Positions 1 through 21,810 of a DNA stretch of 64,000 nucleotides are shown here, piece after piece (the first letter of the stretch is position 1; every line of letters begins with the position of its first letter). The stretch spans positions 35,124,950-35,188,949 of the forward strand of contig OZ012694.1 in NCBI GenBank assembly GCA_963942565.1. Direction: 5' to 3'. The notes below the pieces were generated by a model. The model had not been told where the DNA came from, searched no databases, and saw only the letters and a program-made list of their open reading frames with translations. Both the position numbers and the translations under genes were made by a program. Origin of the DNA: Maea johnstoni. Its lineage: Eukaryota > Annelida > Polychaeta > Spionida > Magelonidae.

Positions 1-707
1 AGTGCAAAATAATATTTTTATTGTTATCTCAATAATTGTATCAATTAATAGGGATTCATTATCCCATTTTTGTATTAAAAAAGGGGGCTTGGATCAAAGC
101 GGATGTAAATTACCCACAAAGACACAAAAGCTAAAATATTGTATGCTGAATGGGGGTTCAACACCTTACACCCCATTCCTCAATCTGCACCTGCTTATTC
201 ACATATTTGAAGAAAAGTAAATAAAAAATCACAACAAAAAATGTTTTATCAATTTTTTCTCATATAACCTTTTCACATACAAGAAAGCAACCGATACCAT
301 AAATACAAATATACAAAATGAAGAAATGTAACAAGGAACAATAGCTTATCTATGTTATATAGATACATGAAATATAACTATAACATTAATCATAAACATT
401 CATTAACAAACACATAGCAATGATAGCATATTGATTTATTTTTCTGGCTTTTTTACCTATTTTCATACTAGAAATGTAATATATCATGACATTGGAAAAA
501 GCCTTAACATACTTACCAGCAATTCACATATCTCCCTGATTCTCCAATAATGCCAAATGGTCTGATGAATTTTGATCACATTTAGAATTAGGGGCAATAT
601 TTCATAAAGAAAATAATTTTGCATATATTCTTGAACATTGTATTTTCCCTTTGCATTGGCTTAGTGGCAAAAGCACCTTTAGGTTGAGTTTGGCTATGAT
701 ATATCCC

Positions 708-1112
708 AGGGTCTTTGCCAGAAGATAGTCTGGGTATCATTTGGACACTCAAACCCTTAAAAATCACACTTTTGGACCACCAGATATTTTTGATCAGAAA
801 TTTCAGGCAAATAATTTGAAATTTTCACTTTTCAATGTAAAAATTGTATGGTTGTAATGTAAATATATAACAAACCTCCCCTAAAATACTGGACACGACA
901 CCCTAAATTTTCATGATGAAATTGGAAATTTTCACTTTTCAATGTGAATGCTTGGACTTTACTTAGAGATACTAAGCTTTAGATATTAGCAAAAATCTTA
1001 TGGATGAAATGTAAATATATATAACAACCTCCCTTAAAATACTAGACACCCAAAATTTTCATTAAGCCCCATTTTGGGCACCCACTTTCAAAAGTCTAGC
1101 CAAGACCCTGGC
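708..1112 (-). mobile_element. GTCTTAGCC-family MITE, old copy
   Basis: GGTCTTTGCCAG...GGACACTCAAACCC on the left and GGGCACCCACTTTC...CTAGCCAAGACCCTG on the right, the two ends of the family. Confidence 0.6.
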
Positions 1113-1728
1113 TTGTCCTATATTTTCCTATATATACTGGTGGCAGAAAAACAGCCACAGCCAGATTATTTGATTTGTGCATGGCTTCACCAACTTGGCA
1201 GAAGCACATTTGTGGCTCCTGAAAATATTTATCTCACAGCCAGTCAGGCTAGGGAGTAAAGAAGTAAAAATGGAAGGCCATGAATGACTTGGAGATGTGA
1301 AATTGTACCAGACCAATTGGTTTCAAGTTCAAACAACCAACACCGCTTCTGGGGTATTTAAGATGGATATGCCTCCTGTTGATATACCCTACCCTTACCA
1401 AATGTAGCTGAGACTTCCAAGAAAATAATGTGACTTTCCTAGGAATATCACCTTAATTCCTTGGCATTCTTAGCCTCATTCAGTAAGGGCAGGCAAACTT
1501 ACCGAGTAAAAAACTTCAACCTCTCATGAGATTTGCGGAAGGCAAAATTGTTATTTTCCCTATCAGAGAGGAAAATAGCATTGACTCATGTGTAACAATC
1601 ATGCAATAAAACTCACATAAATTCATTTGTCAAGATTATTTATATAGTCAACAAAGAACTATTCAAGAGCATCTTCTTGTAAAGTTTTTTCCAAGAGTAA
1701 TAGTGAACAACGCCTTGTTTAGTGATAA

Positions 1729-1953
1729 ACCCATTTACATTCAGAGCGGCCAGAACAAGCCTAACAATTTTCGAAATATTTTACTCAAAAAAGCATTTTT
1801 AAGAAAACATTTGAAGGAGAAATGTTAACTTGAAGCCAAACAGCAATTTTCCTCAAATATCTTGTGAACTTTTACTTTATTCCTAAGTTATTTTAAAGGT
1901 ATGAGAGTAACAGAGGATACTTTGTAGAGAAACCCTAAGTGTGAATAGGTTAA
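1729..1953 (+). mobile_element. TTAA-target MITE (family T2) copy
   Basis: ACCCATTTACATTCAGAGCG ... GTGTGAATAGGTTAA, with the same internal AACATTTGAAGGAGAAATGT as the 3650 copy. In NT5C2 intron 3. Confidence 0.75.
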
Positions 1954-2227
1954 ACTATTTGTGCTCACAGAAGAATTTATTATTTGGTGATGAGGCATGT
2001 CACATTACAAAGAGCTGCACTACTATGTGACTGGAAATGGGTGAAAACTAAAGAGAAACTGAAATTTGTAATAATGCTAGATGATCTTAGTTGAATGTAT
2101 TAGTGATAGCTTCTGTTTGAGAGAGTGGATATGAGTGCTTGCCCATGAATGTTTCTCAAATTAACCTGTGAAATAGAAGTAAGTAATTAAAAATCCTATG
2201 TAATAAAAACTGTGTATGTAGACTCAC

Positions 2228-11518
<9,291 letters not shown>

Positions 11519-11875
11519 CTTGATCTGCTTCACCTAGGAAAAAACGAGAACAGCTGTTGAAACTGTATATTGGCATATCTCTTGCATAAGACAGGGCAAC
11601 GTCTCATTTGCACTTATGACAGGAAAATTTATAGAGGACTAAAAGGAGAGTCGGATTCTCAGTCTGGCATGTTATCAAAATGCACTGCCCGCACATGAAT
11701 GTCTTTCCCTTTAATCAGTGCATTGCTACTCAAGGGGTGGGAGAGGGGAAAGTGTTTAGTTTAAAATCCTCCGGTAGTAGTGGAATGTATAGGTTTATTA
11801 TTAACAGCTGTGATGTGTGTGATATTCCAGTTGCACAATGACTTTACATAATGTCATCAATGTATGTGTGGTCAA

Positions 11876-12180
11876 TAGTGATAGGAATCGGCTCGGATTT
11901 CCATGATCGATCATCGGTTGGGTAAAACCGACCGATGTTCGATCAAAATTTGGTTGCGCACGCTTTCATCCCAGCAGCACTTGTTAGCTATTTCCGCCGC
12001 TAAGTAAGTAATATTCCGGACATTTTATTGTACAGAATACGTCCAGGAAGACGTGTCAAAACACATTCTTTTTGCTGTTTAGTTAAATCATAATCAATGC
12101 AAAATTTTGGGATCAATTAATCGAAATCGAAACCCTTTCAATCCGATGTTCGATTATTATTGATCATCGGATTATCACTA
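11876..12180. mobile_element. hAT-like MITE
   Basis: 305 bp with inverted ends TAGTGATA...TATCACTA (CGATCATCGG/CCGATGATC further in). Flanked by 8-bp duplications GTGGTCAA (11868-11875) and GTGGTCGA (12181-12188), 7/8 identical. TAG ends and an 8-bp target duplication are hAT features. It lies just upstream of NT5C2. Confidence 0.82.
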
Positions 12181-12593
12181 GTGGTCGAGACTTCGCATGT
12201 TTACATAGCAACATGACGCGAAGATCTTCAGTGACTGCATATATTTCTCTGCATAATCCCTTTTTTATAGGTATGTCAAATCTCTAAAGATGGCTACTTT
12301 GTACAAATTTATATGTAAAATCAATTTCGGGGGAGGGGGTTTATCATCAAATTCAAATTTGAAGATTCTTTCATGATAAATAGTTCAAGTAAGTTGAAAT
12401 CTTTGCAGGGGGGGGGGGGGGGTTATTATAAAATTTGATCTTTCTTTTTCATAATTTGAGGGGGAGGGGGGTCTAAAGTGCCAGATTTTGTTTATCAAGT
12501 CTCCTAATGGAGGCTGCTGAATGTGGAACTTCTCCCGCTAAATCAACAACTCTCTAAAAATGTCAACTTTTCTACATTTCTTGCATAAATTTC

Positions 12594-12701
12594 TTGATTT
12601 TTAAGGCGAACGATTCAAAACCACATTGCGCCTCGGCACATGACATGCTCAGATGGAGTGCAATTCAGGATCAGTGCACCAAAACATTGTGTGCCGCAAC
12701 C
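12594..12701 (-). repeat. interspersed repeat R4 (unclassified)
   Basis: The reverse strand shares GGTGCACYGATYCTCAATTGC-like and GCGCAATGTTGTTTTAAATC-like blocks with 13436-13612 and 49783-49932. Confidence 0.5.
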
Positions 12702-12975
12702 AGTGTCTTAGCCAGGATTTAAAAACTGGGTGCCTAAAATTGGCAGTTGTAAAATTTTTGGGTGTCCAAATTTTTAAGGGGGATCACAATTTATACTTAT
12801 ATCTAAACCATAAACATGTTTAAATTCATAAAAATTAGGCATGATATCATTAAACAATGTCATGGGAGTTATAAGGAGATGAAAAAATTCAATTATTAGC
12901 TTGAGATTGAGATTTTTAGAAATTCCACATAAAAAAATTTGGGTGTCCGGAGGGGTTCTTTTTAAGGGCACCCAG
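12702..12975 (+). mobile_element. GTCTTAGCC-family MITE copy
   Basis: GTGTCTTAGCCAGGATTTAA ... GGGGTTCTTTTTAAGGGCAC. Confidence 0.7.
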
Positions 12976-13041
12976 ATTCTTTTTATATATGTGTGCATGA
13001 AGTTCATACCAAAAATACAGAAAATAGTTTACTTTATATCA

Positions 13042-13215
13042 GCGTCTTAGCCAGCAGGGCACCTGAGTGTCATTTGGACACCTAATACCTCAAAAATTCC
13101 ACATTAGGACACCCAAATCTTTTGAGGTGAATTTCTAGAAATGCCATTTTCAAGCAAATAATTTTGAAATGTTCACCTTAATGTGAATGTTAGGACATAA
13201 TTTAAAGGAATTATT
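13042..13215 (-). mobile_element. GTCTTAGCC-family MITE, partial
   Basis: GTCTTAGCCAGCAGGGCACC followed by GGACACCCAAATCTTTTGAG. A matching opposite end occurs at 13715-13797, so the copy may be split by other DNA. Confidence 0.6.
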
Positions 13216-13435
13216 GAGTTTCTTATTAAAAAAATATATCAGTATGGTTTAGTGGTGGGATCAGTACTCAGAAGCTTGAGCTTTCGGCCGCTGGGGCCTC
13301 GGATCCAAGCGCTGAGTCCAAAAGTTGATCGCTCAGAAATTACGAGCTCACAACATTTTAATATCAACGCATGCTTCCGATGCATGTGTGGCCTAGCGTT
13401 GGCCAAAACTCCCTAAGTTGCACCGGATTTCCAGA

Positions 13436-13612
13436 AATAAAATGTGTTTTCTCCGTGTCAGATGTATGTTACACCATGTTCTGGTGCACCGATTCTCAAT
13501 TGCCACGGTACAATGTATGTGTGCCTGGCATGTGCCGGTGCATGCTGTGGCGCAATGTTGTTTTAAATCTTTCGCCTTAATGAAGATCTTGTCAATGTGG
13601 CCGGAAAACTCG
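13436..13612 (+). repeat. interspersed repeat R4 copy
   Basis: GTGCACCGATTCTCAATTGC, GTGTGCCTGGCATGTGCCGG and GCGCAATGTTGTTTTAAATC, shared with the 49.8-kb copy. Confidence 0.6.
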
Positions 13613-14699
13613 ATATGGACTTAGAGTTTTGGACGCTAGATTTGCCGAGCGCTCAAGTTCATTTTCAGGGTCAAGTTCCAGCACTATTATGGTAGTAAAT
13701 TGAAGATATTACAGGGTCTCCCTCAGAATGACGGATGCCCAAAAAATTTTAAATACCCACTTTAAGGTACCCACTTTCCAAATCCAGACTAAGGCTATGC
13801 TTTATATACCCAAGATAAAAATAGCCATAGAAATTCATTTTGGGTGTCAATACAAAAGCAGGCCGGATCGTCGGCTGTCACACAGTTGACCGCAGGCGAG
13901 CTGGCAGAGATTGGTAGTGAAGCTTCATGTACGAAGGCAAACATGATACCAGAAATCTAAGTTCTTGTAAATATATTTAAGATAATCATTAGTGCCGCAG
14001 CCCACCTTGCGAGATCGGCCTGTATCAGATCCCTTGAATGGAAGTCTGAGTCTCAGAATCTGTCATTTGAAATATTCATTTTCATATTCATTTTCAGTTT
14101 TGTATCTTTGCCAAAGACTTTGGCTTTGCTTTCAGTACAGTGGAGTAGTGTACACTGTGCGATGTTAAGACTTAGTTCTTACCACCCGCACAAATAAAAC
14201 AATCCTTAATTACAAGAGTACCTCACCTGCATTCCCACTGGACGAGAGTCAACAGATAACACAAGTCTGGACTGGACTGGATTGAGTGGAGTCACAACAA
14301 CTGCCTGTCAGCCAGTTGAACTGGTAACAGCTGATCAGCAGGAAATTTTTCATTCACTGTTTTACATACAATTGCGACGTACAATAACACACTTAGGCAT
14401 TCAATCACAGTGCGCTTCTACAGTAGAACTTCCTCAATGGTTAACTCCGTGCCCCTCAATCCTTCGAAGTCTAAAGGAAACAATATTCACCTACCTGTGC
14501 AAGATTTTTGCGCTGTCAAGGTTGGCCGCAGACTTTCGTTTGTCGAAGGTCTGTCAGATATTGGACTGCCAATAGATGTCGCTAATGTGCGCAGTAAACT
14601 ATTGCGCAGCTTACCTAGCTGCGAAAGAGAGAAAGTTGACCTTTAATGGAGCCCCGCGCAATACGATGGGGCACAGCGGCGTACATGGAACAGTGATGG

Positions 14700-15130
14700 A
14701 GGAGACGCGTAGCATAATGGTTAGAGCATCGGACTGTCGACCCAAGGGTTAGTGGTTCGAATCACCCATACAGCAGTGACCGCGTTCTGTTCTTAGGCAA
14801 AACAGTTTACTTCTCATTGCCTAGTGCTTCGGAAGGCACTTAAAGCCGTTGGTCCCGTCTCTCATGATGTCTATGTCTTGAGGGAACGTAAAAGAACGAT
14901 CCTTGTTGGAAAGTTGACTGACATGAGATCCTCTCCTCCTTCAGACCCCAACTCCTTGAGATGGCGGGAGGGTAAATATGGCCTCTCCCTACGAACAAGT
15001 CACCACCATGGCGTCTGGTTGCGAGAAGTTGCAGCTAGGTGTCCTGGGCAAGTGTGTACATGCACGTTCGTTGTAAATATAGAATAGTAATTGATTTAGA
15101 ATAGTAATTGATAGATATATGTAATTTCAG
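14700..15130 (+). mobile_element. tRNA-derived SINE (family A)
   Basis: A-box-like TAGCATAATGGTTAGAGC (from 14710) and B-box GGTTCGAATC (14754-14763), spaced as in a tRNA. A body with GGCAAAACAGTTTACTTCTC, TTCGGAAGGCACTTAAAGCC and CGTAAAAGAAC follows, a layout common in marine invertebrate SINEs. The end, near TAATTGAT repeats, is not sharply defined. Confidence 0.65.
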
Positions 15131-15143
15131 TAGTTGTATAGTC

Positions 15144-15523
15144 TGTAGCGTAGATACACTGCTGTCGGAGGTGGGCACATGTGGCAATAGAGGTTGTGCC
15201 CAACCTCTAAAAACAAGCTACTACGTAACGGCGTGTAGTAGTTGCATTCCCCATTGGAATGCAGCGAACTACACAGTGGTTCGAATGCAAATCTAGGTCC
15301 CCCTTTAAAATAACAGTAGAACCCCCTTTCCCCAACCCTTCTACTTACAATTTACGGCCCTTTGTCTCTCCAATCCGGCTCAGGCTGGCGAGGAGTTGCT
15401 AATCTATCCAGCAGGCTTTTAACCGTCAGATTGCGCCACTGCGCATGCGCAGTGGGCGTTTGCGCACTTCCGTTTCGCGGCAACCAAAAATTTAGAAACA
15501 ACAAGCATCTCTGAGTAGAAAAA
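15144..15523 (+). repeat. inverted copy of the LTR's first 380 bp
   Basis: It reads TGTAGCGTAGATACACTGCT on the plus strand, i.e. opposite to the right LTR, and matches it over 380 bp with one difference. Both diverge after GTAGAAAAA. It lies directly against the TAGTC target duplication. Confidence 0.9.
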
Positions 15524-15702
15524 GTAATAATAAGTTGGACAAGAAGTCCCCCATGCTATCCTCTAACTACACTATGGTGGTGTTCCGATAACCCCCACCA
15601 ACCTTCCAGAGTAGTAAAAGTAATAATAAGTTGGACAAGAAGTCCCCCATGCTATCCTCTAACTACACTATGGTGGTGTTCCGATAACCCCCACCAAGCT
15701 CC
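15511..15702 (+). repeat. 96-bp tandem duplication
   Basis: Two copies, period 96 bp, of a unit containing GTAATAATAAGTTGGACAAG and CTATGGTGGTGTTCCGATAA. It begins exactly where the inverted LTR arm stops matching. Confidence 0.85.
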
Positions 15703-17019
15703 CAGGGTGGTAAATAAAAAAAATAATTATTCTTCATTTATTTCTTCCTCTAACTGCATTGCCAGCACAGATAAATCGCTACTGCTCTTTACGTTGTTTC
15801 CCCCGTTTTCTTGATGTAATATAATTAGAGACCACAATTAAATAAAAATATAGGGAGTAACTGGGACCGGTTAGACAGTATACAAGAAGATCGGAGAGGC
15901 CGTGTGAAGTTCCTTAGGAGGACTACACGTCGCTACAGGTTGAACTCCACTGTTTCTCTGATTAGGCCCAATTAGCGGAGTGGCCCTTAGTCACATGTTA
16001 ATTTTGTACCTATACACTTAGGGGCTGAGCCTACATATATACTTAGAGTATTATGGTACTATTTTCTATTTTGTAATTGGTGGGGAGAGGCCATAAAAGC
16101 CCATAAGAAAGGTGCATGCGTCATGTATTACTATCAGGGAGAAGTGCGTACCTAAATTTCTGCATCTTCGCCATCGATTATATTTTTATATGTATTGTGT
16201 AAAGGTCACACAGATTTTTATAGAGCGTGTGAATATCTTATTTTGTGGTTGTTGGGAGGCACTATGCAGAAGTTATATGTCTCCCGTCGTAAAAATTAAA
16301 ATTAATAAATGCGATGGGTATGGCAGTGGCATTGCCCCAATGTTAGATGACCACTGCCATGGTGTTATTTTAATACTCAATATTTTACAGTATTATAAGT
16401 AGTCTAGAACACTTTGACAAACCTAGGCATTCCTAGACCCTGTCCTTTGAACCATGTCTTAAAAATAAATTTAGTTGCCCTACTAGTTCCCACTTAACAA
16501 GAATAATTCCAGTAATGCTCAAAAGCAGTTTCATGACTCACGTTTATAAATACCTTACTACCACTAGCATACCTTACTTTAACATAATAGAGTTTGAAAT
16601 TCTCCCCTGTTACTAAGTCAGCACTTTTACAAGACTGTTATGCATTAATAAGATGTGATTCTCATTACTACAGTATTATTGTTGAAGAATTTATATAAAG
16701 TCTATACGCAAGAATTTGAAGTATTTTTATATATAAGTGCCATAAATCGTGCCAATGCCAAAGTTGCCATATTAAAAACGAATGTATAATATGTAATAGA
16801 TATTATTGCATCTATTAATACCTCAGCTCTGTCTCCATTCGCCGCTACAGCCACGTCACAGTAGTAGTTGCACAAAAAAAAAAAAAAAAAAAAAATTGTG
16901 AGTGTAGCGTAGACATGTTCCTCCAGCAATGCTAATTAATGTTAGTATATTAGTGGCTTAACCCACTGTATTTATCCTTTCCCTATTCTAGCCTAGCTAT
17001 GTGATTTGATATAGGACTT

Positions 17020-17263
17020 GCCTGGCTCCCAAGCGTGAGGTCGCAGGTTCGAGTCTCCGCTGGATCCCCAAGCGGGTTGGCCTGGTCGCTATATAAATGT
17101 TCGGCGTTAAGGAGGGCTGTCTATGGTCTTTCTGCAACTGAAATACCCCTTGGAACTATTCGTGAAGAGTAGGGAATTTCTTCCCGGTTCCGGGTTTCTA
17201 TCTCGTCGTGATATGACCTAAGCTGTTGAAAGCGACGTAAAACCCAATTCCTTCCTTCCTTCC
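17020..17263 (+). mobile_element. tRNA-derived SINE (family B), 5'-truncated
   Basis: It contains a B-box-like GGTTCGAGTC and ends in (CCTT)n. It is flanked by a 15-bp direct duplication, TTTGATATAGGACTT (17005-17019 and 17264-17278). It is homologous to the minus-strand copy at 47669-47874. It inserted into the 5' non-coding part of the Gypsy block. Confidence 0.88.
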
Positions 17264-17820
17264 TTTGATATAGGACTTTCTGTTCACCCTATTTCACCAT
17301 TCCCATCTAGTGCTGGTGACTCAGACTGGACAGTGCCACTGTTGTTTAGGCTACATTCCTGGTTTTATGACCATTGCTGGTTGCTGGGTTAGGGCCCCTG
17401 TGTAAGATCTAGGATTATATTACTATGTAGTATTTAGTAAGATATAAAGATTGAAGTACGCATGCTCAAGGTATTATGAGAGACTTCCGAGTCAGTCCCG
17501 GCATGGAGTAGTCACGGAGAGGGTGATTTTGGGGGAAGGCTGTGCTATTTGCCTATATAATATGCTGTTGATGTAAGTAGTCTCTCTTTCTACCTACCAG
17601 GTCTTGTTAGGAATGTATGCTTGTGCTCACTGTTAGGTTTCTATGTACCATTGTATCCTAAGTTAGTATTAAAGCCTACAAAAGATTATACCTCGTGTGT
17701 TTGTGCAGTTATTTAGGTTAATCCATATCAAGCCAAACCCTTAAAGATCAGTCACGAACCCCTTGTCTTATCTATCACCCTCAGATAGATGGCGTAGACC
17801 TAAAAACACCTACGTTACAC

Positions 17821-17953
17821 GTTACAAATCGTGTCGCTTTTCTTCGTGTCGCCTTTTTTCGCAGGGGTTGTTTTGACCGCCTCCTCTACAGCGAACTCGT
17901 CCACTTCCTCGGCTCTAATCGATAGTTCCAGGTCCATCATGTCCGAATCCGCT
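17821..17953 (-). other. short open exon-like segment inside the Gypsy element
   Basis: After a TCTTCTATTTTGCAG acceptor-like site the minus strand is open for about 44 codons (MDLELSIRAEEVDEFAVEEA, then a Lys/Thr-rich end SDTICNV) before a stop. It lies 0.8 kb downstream of pol in element orientation. It could be a spliced accessory frame or chance. Confidence 0.3.
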
Positions 17954-18756
17954 GCAAAATAGAAGAGTCATATGAAGGAACTATATCGGGTGCCCGTCCG
18001 AATGGAGTGGGCTCCCTCCGCCCTAACCTAAATCTTTTAATAGGCGTCACCTGACCACCCACCATCTGACTGGTAGACTAAATGGCGTAAGCCGAAACAG
18101 CAGTGGCCACATTATCCGGGGTATACTTTTATGCGCCCAGCATTACTCATTAAATATGCATGTGTATATAAAAAAATAAGATGTCAGGCGATAGGTCCAG
18201 GCCGATGCTCCATAGTGGTATCAACTCTGGCGCGCTCTAGACTACCCCCATGTGCTTATGTTGCCCATGGGTGCCGCCCATCTTAGCGCGCGACCACGGG
18301 CTAGGCCTCGCCCGATCCAAAGTCAATATACCGGTCCGCCATTGTGAGCCTGCGGCCTCCACCACTTATCCAGGAGCTGTGGCCTGCGCCCAACGCCGTA
18401 TAAATCACAAGTCATGTACTTCCTAGTCCTTTGGATGCCGCCGCTACCGTCTCTCCATGCAGGTGAACGACCTCGTCCCTTGACCATACATTTCACTCTG
18501 ATGTGGTATATTTTTTATTGTTATCATTTTTACATGGTTTGACTAGGTTTCCCTGAGGGTGATCGGTCCACAGAGACGCCCGTCTTCAGTACCATACAGT
18601 AAATTGCAGCATAATACAGGTTCGTTCCCCCAGGGGATGGGGGCTCCCCTGTTTACAAGAAATCCAGAAAATCACATTCTTTAAGTACAGTACAGGAAAT
18701 CGTTACAATTTTTAGAAAAGTCTCTTTCTGCTGGGTCGCATTGTATCCCATTCGTC

Positions 18757-21700
18757 TTAGCTCATCACATAGTCTTGATACTTAGCAGGTTTCCTAACCC
18801 GCCTCCTAGTGTGCGTTCCTTCATCCTTCAGCGGGGGAGCTATCTCATCATCTTCTTCTTCGGCCGGTTCCTCTGCTTCCTGTGGTTTCGGCACCCCGGG
18901 CTCCTCTTCGCCCCCTGAGTCCCCTTCTTGGTCCGATTCCTCCGGAGCCTTTGGCGGCCATTCCCGAGTTGCTTCCTCCGGTGATGAGTCCCAACGCACT
19001 GGAACCTCGTTTTCAGCCCAATATGGCTTCAGGTAATCTACGTGGACCACCTTAGGTTTGTCTTGTGGGCTGGCCTGTATCTCCACATTCACTGGCCCCA
19101 GTCGCCGTAGTACCAGACATGGTCCTATCCAGGGGCACTTGAATTTGAGCCTACAGTAGGGCTTGTACAGGTACCACACCCAATGTCCTTCTTGGAAGTT
19201 CCGCGGGTTGCTTCTGCTATCATAGCACCGCTTTTGCCGCTCTGCACTGGCTGCTAGGTGGTGCCGCGCGAACCGGAAAGCTTGCTCCATTACTGCACGC
19301 ACCCATTCCACGTACTCGTTTGGGCAGCTGAACGTTTGACCCGGAGGTTGTGGTGCCATCACTTCGATGGGGAGATTGACTTCGCGGCCGTACATGAGTA
19401 GGTTCGGCGAGCATTGGGTACTAGCCTGTGGCGTTGCCCGATAGGCCATCATTATGTATGGAAGGTGATCGTCCCAATCATTCCTGTTTTCATTGACGAA
19501 CACCTTCAACATCTTCTTTATGGTCCTATTCAGGCGCTCCACGAGTCCGTCGGACTATAGTCGGTAGGGTGTTGTGCGGGTCTTCTCCACATCCAGCAGT
19601 CGGCATACCTCCGTCCAGAGGTTCGATTCGAATTCTCCTCCTTGGTCTGAGTGTAGTCTATGTGGTGTACCCAATCGGCAAATGACTCCAGTCACGAGAA
19701 CCTCTGCCACCGTCTGCGATTGTTTATTCGGCAGAGCGAAGGCTTCGGCCCACTTCGTGAAGTAATCCACCACGACCGCTATGTATAGGTTTCCGCCGTC
19801 AGTCCTTGGCAGCGGTCCCATTAGGTCAACCGCCATTCTTTCTATTGGCATACCCGGTACCTCTTGCACCAGCTTGGCCCTGCGTCCTGATTCGCCCGTC
19901 CGGGCCCTTGCGCACCCTTCGCATTGTTGACACCACCTCCGCACGTCGGTGTACAGACCTGGCCAGTAGAAATGGCGGCTTACCACGGATATGGTATTAT
20001 TTATGCCTTGATGCTCGCCTGTTCTCGACTGGTGTATCTGTTTGAATAGCTGGCGTCTTATGGGTAGTGGCGCCACCAGACGCAGCACCGTGCTTGATTT
20101 GACCTCTCGTTTCGCATCGGCTACGTAGAGCAGGCCGTTGTGGACTTCCAGACTATCGTAATAGGAGTAGAACCACCAAGCCTCTCTTCCGCATATCCCC
20201 ACCGCCTGACTATCGGGGCGGGGCAGACAAGTTAGCTTCCACTCAGTGAATTTAGCTATATTCTTGTCTTCGTCCTGAGCCATTTTCAGCTCTTCCAGCG
20301 TCCAGCCCTGGAGCCATGACCCGGGTTCGTCGTGTTCCCGTTCAATGTCGTCTGAGGCTTCCTCATCTGCGCCCCCTGTTTCCTGCATTATCTCTCCACC
20401 GGAGCCGACCACCACTTGGTGTGCCGCATTCTCGTGGTCCCCGGAGGGTCGGCAGTTCGGGCACAGGGGTCTAACACATTTCCTTCGAGACAGACCATCC
20501 GCGTTTCCATGCTCCTTTCCAGGTCTATGCTGGATCTCAAAATCAAATACCGCGAGGCTAGCTAGCCATCTTGCTAGCATCCCCTCCGGTTCCTTGAAGT
20601 TTGTGAGCCACGTCAATGACGCATGGTCTGTTCTCAGTATGAATTTACGGCCCAGAAGGAAATGGCGGAAGTGGTTGGTGTACTGAACCACTGCGAGTAG
20701 CTCCCTCATGGTGGTACAGTAGTTCCGTTGTGACGAGCTCAGCGCTTTGCTGGCATAAGCCACTGGGTGCTCCTCCCCCCCACTCATTTGGGAAAGGACA
20801 GCCCCCGTGCCAGTGTTACTGGCATCCGTGTCCAGGTAGAATAGTTCTCTCTCGCGCGGGTAGGCTAGGACGGGAGTTTCCTGTAGTAATGCCTTGAGCT
20901 TCTCAAAAGCCTCCTGGCATTCCTTTGTCCATTGGAACTTGGCGTTACCCAACAGGGCGTGCAGCGGGCTGGCCACTGTCGCAAACCCGGGTATGAACTT
21001 CCGGTAGTAGGACGCGAAACCCACGAAGGATCGTGCTTCCTTCACTGTGCTGGGCGCCGCCCAGTTCTTCACAGCCGATATCTTCTTCGGGTCGCAACTA
21101 ATGCCATCCTTTGAAACCACATGTCCCAGGAAGGCCACACAGGTCTTGAACAGCCTGCACTTTGAAGGTTTTAGCAATAATCCCGCCCTCTCTATCCTCT
21201 CAAAGACACAATCCAAATTCTCCATAGCTTCCTTGAAGGTCCGCCCGAACACGATGACGTCGTCCAAGTACACGAGGCACCGGTCGAACGTCAGCCCCTT
21301 GAGGACCAGTTCCATTAGGCGTTCAAAGGTTGCGGGCGCCGTGGCCAAACCAAAGGGCATGACCCTAAATCTATGTAGGCCATTCCTAGTGTAGAAGGCT
21401 GTCTTATCCTTGTCCTCATCCGCCACAGAAATCTGCCAGTATCCACTCGCTAGATCTAGGGTGCTGAACAGCTTACTCCCTGCTAGCGCATCAAGGCAGT
21501 CATCCATCCTGGGTAGAGGAAAGGCATCCTTTCGGGTGACGTCATTGACTTTTCGAAAATCCACGCACACCCTAGGAGTACCGTCCTTCTTTGTCACTAG
21601 GACTATTGGGGAAGCCCAAGGCCCGTTGCAAGGTTCGATAACGTCGGCCTCCAGCATCTTGTCCACCTCTTTGTCTATGGCCTCTCTTTTTGCCCAGCCT

Positions 21701-21801
21701 TGACGTCGAGGACGCTGCTTAATAGGATGCGCGTCCCCTGTGTCAATCCTGTGCTCCACCAAGGGGGTCCTGCCTAACTTCCCGTCCGGTCGGGCGAACA
21801 A
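18757..21801 (-). CDS. pol: Gypsy pol: reverse transcriptase, RNase H, integrase
   Basis: Domains run in order. The RT has SPIVLVTKKDG, FSTLDLASGYWQI, MPFGLATAPATF and YLDDVIVF (active-site YxDD). The RNase H has LDTDASNTGTGAVLSQ. The integrase has an HHCC zinc-binding region, catalytic Asp in AVDLMGPLP and HSDQGGEF, and MERLNRTIKKML with YRATPQASTQCSP. A GPY/F-like module follows (CPWIGPCLVLRRLGPVNVE...VHVDYLKPYW). The frame ends in an acidic tail and DYVMS. PR-RT-RH-INT order defines Ty3/Gypsy. The region is not one uninterrupted frame; it is treated as a fossil. Confidence 0.87.
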
Positions 21802-21810
21802 ATGGGCCCA

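Larger units (their letters stand above)
1..2227. other. NT5C2 intron 3 (partial)
   Basis: AT-rich with two MITE copies (708-1112, 1729-1953). No further NT5C2 exon or other gene seen. Confidence 0.7.
12189..14690. other. gene-free repeat region upstream of NT5C2
   Basis: Holds G-runs (12327-12475) that could form G-quadruplexes, R4 and GTCTTAGCC copies. Open frames at 14282-14646 have no recognisable homology. Confidence 0.6.

Noticed and set aside
14282-14646. Two overlapping frames of 97 and 78 codons
   Set aside because: No family recognised, different frames, next to a SINE; kept only as unexplained sequence.
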